From Rotaria sp. Silwood1 (taxonomy: Eukaryota; Rotifera; Eurotatoria; Philodinida; Philodinidae), in NCBI GenBank assembly GCA_905250075.1, contig CAJNOP010000009.1:957915-1021914 (forward strand): a stretch of 64,000 nt of DNA. Reading direction: 5' to 3'. The notes beneath the pieces were generated by a model. It did no database searches, was not told the origin of the DNA, and saw only the letters and a list, made by a program, of their open reading frames with translations. This document shows positions 63,401 through 64,000 of this stretch, in pieces (position 1 is the first letter of the stretch; each line of letters starts with the position of its first letter). Position numbers and translations under genes: made by a program.

Positions 63401-64000
63401 GAACTCGAGAGAATCGAAGGACTTGAAAATAGGAATTTAGCGACCGTCTCTAGCCGGAAATGACTCACATTTCTTCTTCTGAGTATTAGTTACAAAATAA
63501 TCCAATACAATTATGAGTGATACACACTTCGACCTACCATGATCAATGTTATAACTCACTTAGAGTCTACTATCAAACCAAAAATACCATGAGAAAGCAA
63601 ACGAAGACGGGTAAAGATGCTAGCCGGTTCTAATATAAATATCATCGTAATAGTTTTACTTAAGTTTCATACGATACTGGAATTCATTCTTAAAAAAACT
63701 TATCATAAAATGAAAGTCTAGAAAAATCATATCTATTATTTAAGAAGGTACAAACAATAGTTTGTGAACAACGAAAATACATTAGTATAAGTCGATTCCA
63801 TGCATTTACTTTTGCTTCAAGAATATTTCAAAGCTCTCCACAATTGTTGGAAACTGAACTCCATGTTTTTTCTTTACTTACTAAGAATAATAAGTACTCG
63901 AATTAATTTAGTTAATGTCCATGTCGATGATGGTAATGAATCAATAATATTTGTCATTGGTTGTTTATCATTATTATCTGATTTAACGATGGTTAATAAT
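54500..64000 (-). CDS. DOP1: DOP1/Dopey homologue, C-terminal about 1,830 residues (5' end outside window)
   Basis: Large peripheral membrane-traffic protein that works with MON2 at Golgi/endosomes. Exons (minus): 64000-63882, 63071-61947, 60735-60127, 60060-59822, 59750-58549, 57837-57693, 57638-57240, 57188-57031, 56975-56909, 56390-56198, 56137-55414, 55061-54903 and 54845-54500. All twelve introns are GT-AG and keep phase to the final stop. Family landmarks in order: HGDVCRIFDILLIMLLHSDT, SARQS-like LNKLPLIFSSLLFIW, ASSLEQTNWLRKNLQV (near-identical to the DOP1 block), ISFWPILMAELIQILLQLEQ, LKMYLYACKLLDILLAMP and LFPFFNCLAKMHIN close to the end. A linker rich in Ser/Pro/Gln/Asn starts at 59726. 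An acidic stretch (DDETNEDYDDEF) precedes it. Vertebrate DOP1 proteins are about 2,300-2,465 residues, so roughly the first quarter is missing. Five introns exceed 500 bases (63072-63881, 60736-61946, 57838-58548, 56391-56908 among them). Confidence 0.9.

Noticed and set aside
1-64000. Search for retroelement, Penelope-like or DNA-transposase coding regions
   Set aside because: No reverse-transcriptase, integrase or transposase motif was recognised in any frame; only non-coding repeats and the fold-back element are supported.

Overview
The window is nuclear DNA of an animal. Genes are interrupted by many GT-AG introns, mostly 51-76 bases long with a few of 0.3-1.5 kb. The sequence is strongly AT-rich, and a metazoan gene set (DOP1, an ERp57-type disulfide isomerase, DXO/Rai1, peptide GPCRs) is present. 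Several lineage-type families (a PPC-like beta domain in tandem, a Cys-rich plus beta-propeller protein, a TPR tail, a large GPCR family with broken members) resemble what I remember from bdelloid rotifers (Adineta/Rotaria). That placement is an inference from memory, not a database result.

Layout: 1-7.8 kb is mostly non-coding, with degenerate repeats, one eroded coding fragment and a broken Cys-rich/propeller gene. 7.86-10.98 kb (-) is a complete 13-exon PDIA3/ERp57-like gene, followed by a fold-back element near 11.4 kb and a small single-exon gene of unknown function (13.1-13.7 kb, +). 16.5-20.2 kb (+) encodes a secreted protein of about 1104 residues built from about eight tandem domains that resemble the bacterial YbaY/YscW fold. 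24.4-25.8 kb (+) is a bombesin/CCHamide-type peptide GPCR. 27-40 kb is an accessory stretch of repeats and gene relics (TPR tail, beta-sandwich protein with one stop, GPCR with two stops, PPC-like repeat gene), ending in a membrane-anchored U-box protein (39.9-40.5 kb, -). 43.1-45.7 kb (-) is a DXO/Rai1 decapping nuclease with all catalytic acidic residues, split by a 1.5-kb intron. 51.7-52.9 kb (+) is a second intact peptide-type GPCR. 54.5 kb to the window end (-) is the C-terminal three quarters of DOP1/Dopey, whose 5' end lies outside.

The genes do not form an operon or one pathway. Housekeeping secretory-pathway genes (PDI in the ER lumen, DOP1 in Golgi/endosome traffic) and mRNA quality control (DXO) are interspersed with receptors and expanded families. 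Exon boundaries were derived by hand. For the intact multi-exon genes every junction keeps frame and reading phase, which is the main support for them. No tRNA, rRNA, CRISPR or retroelement coding region was recognised.
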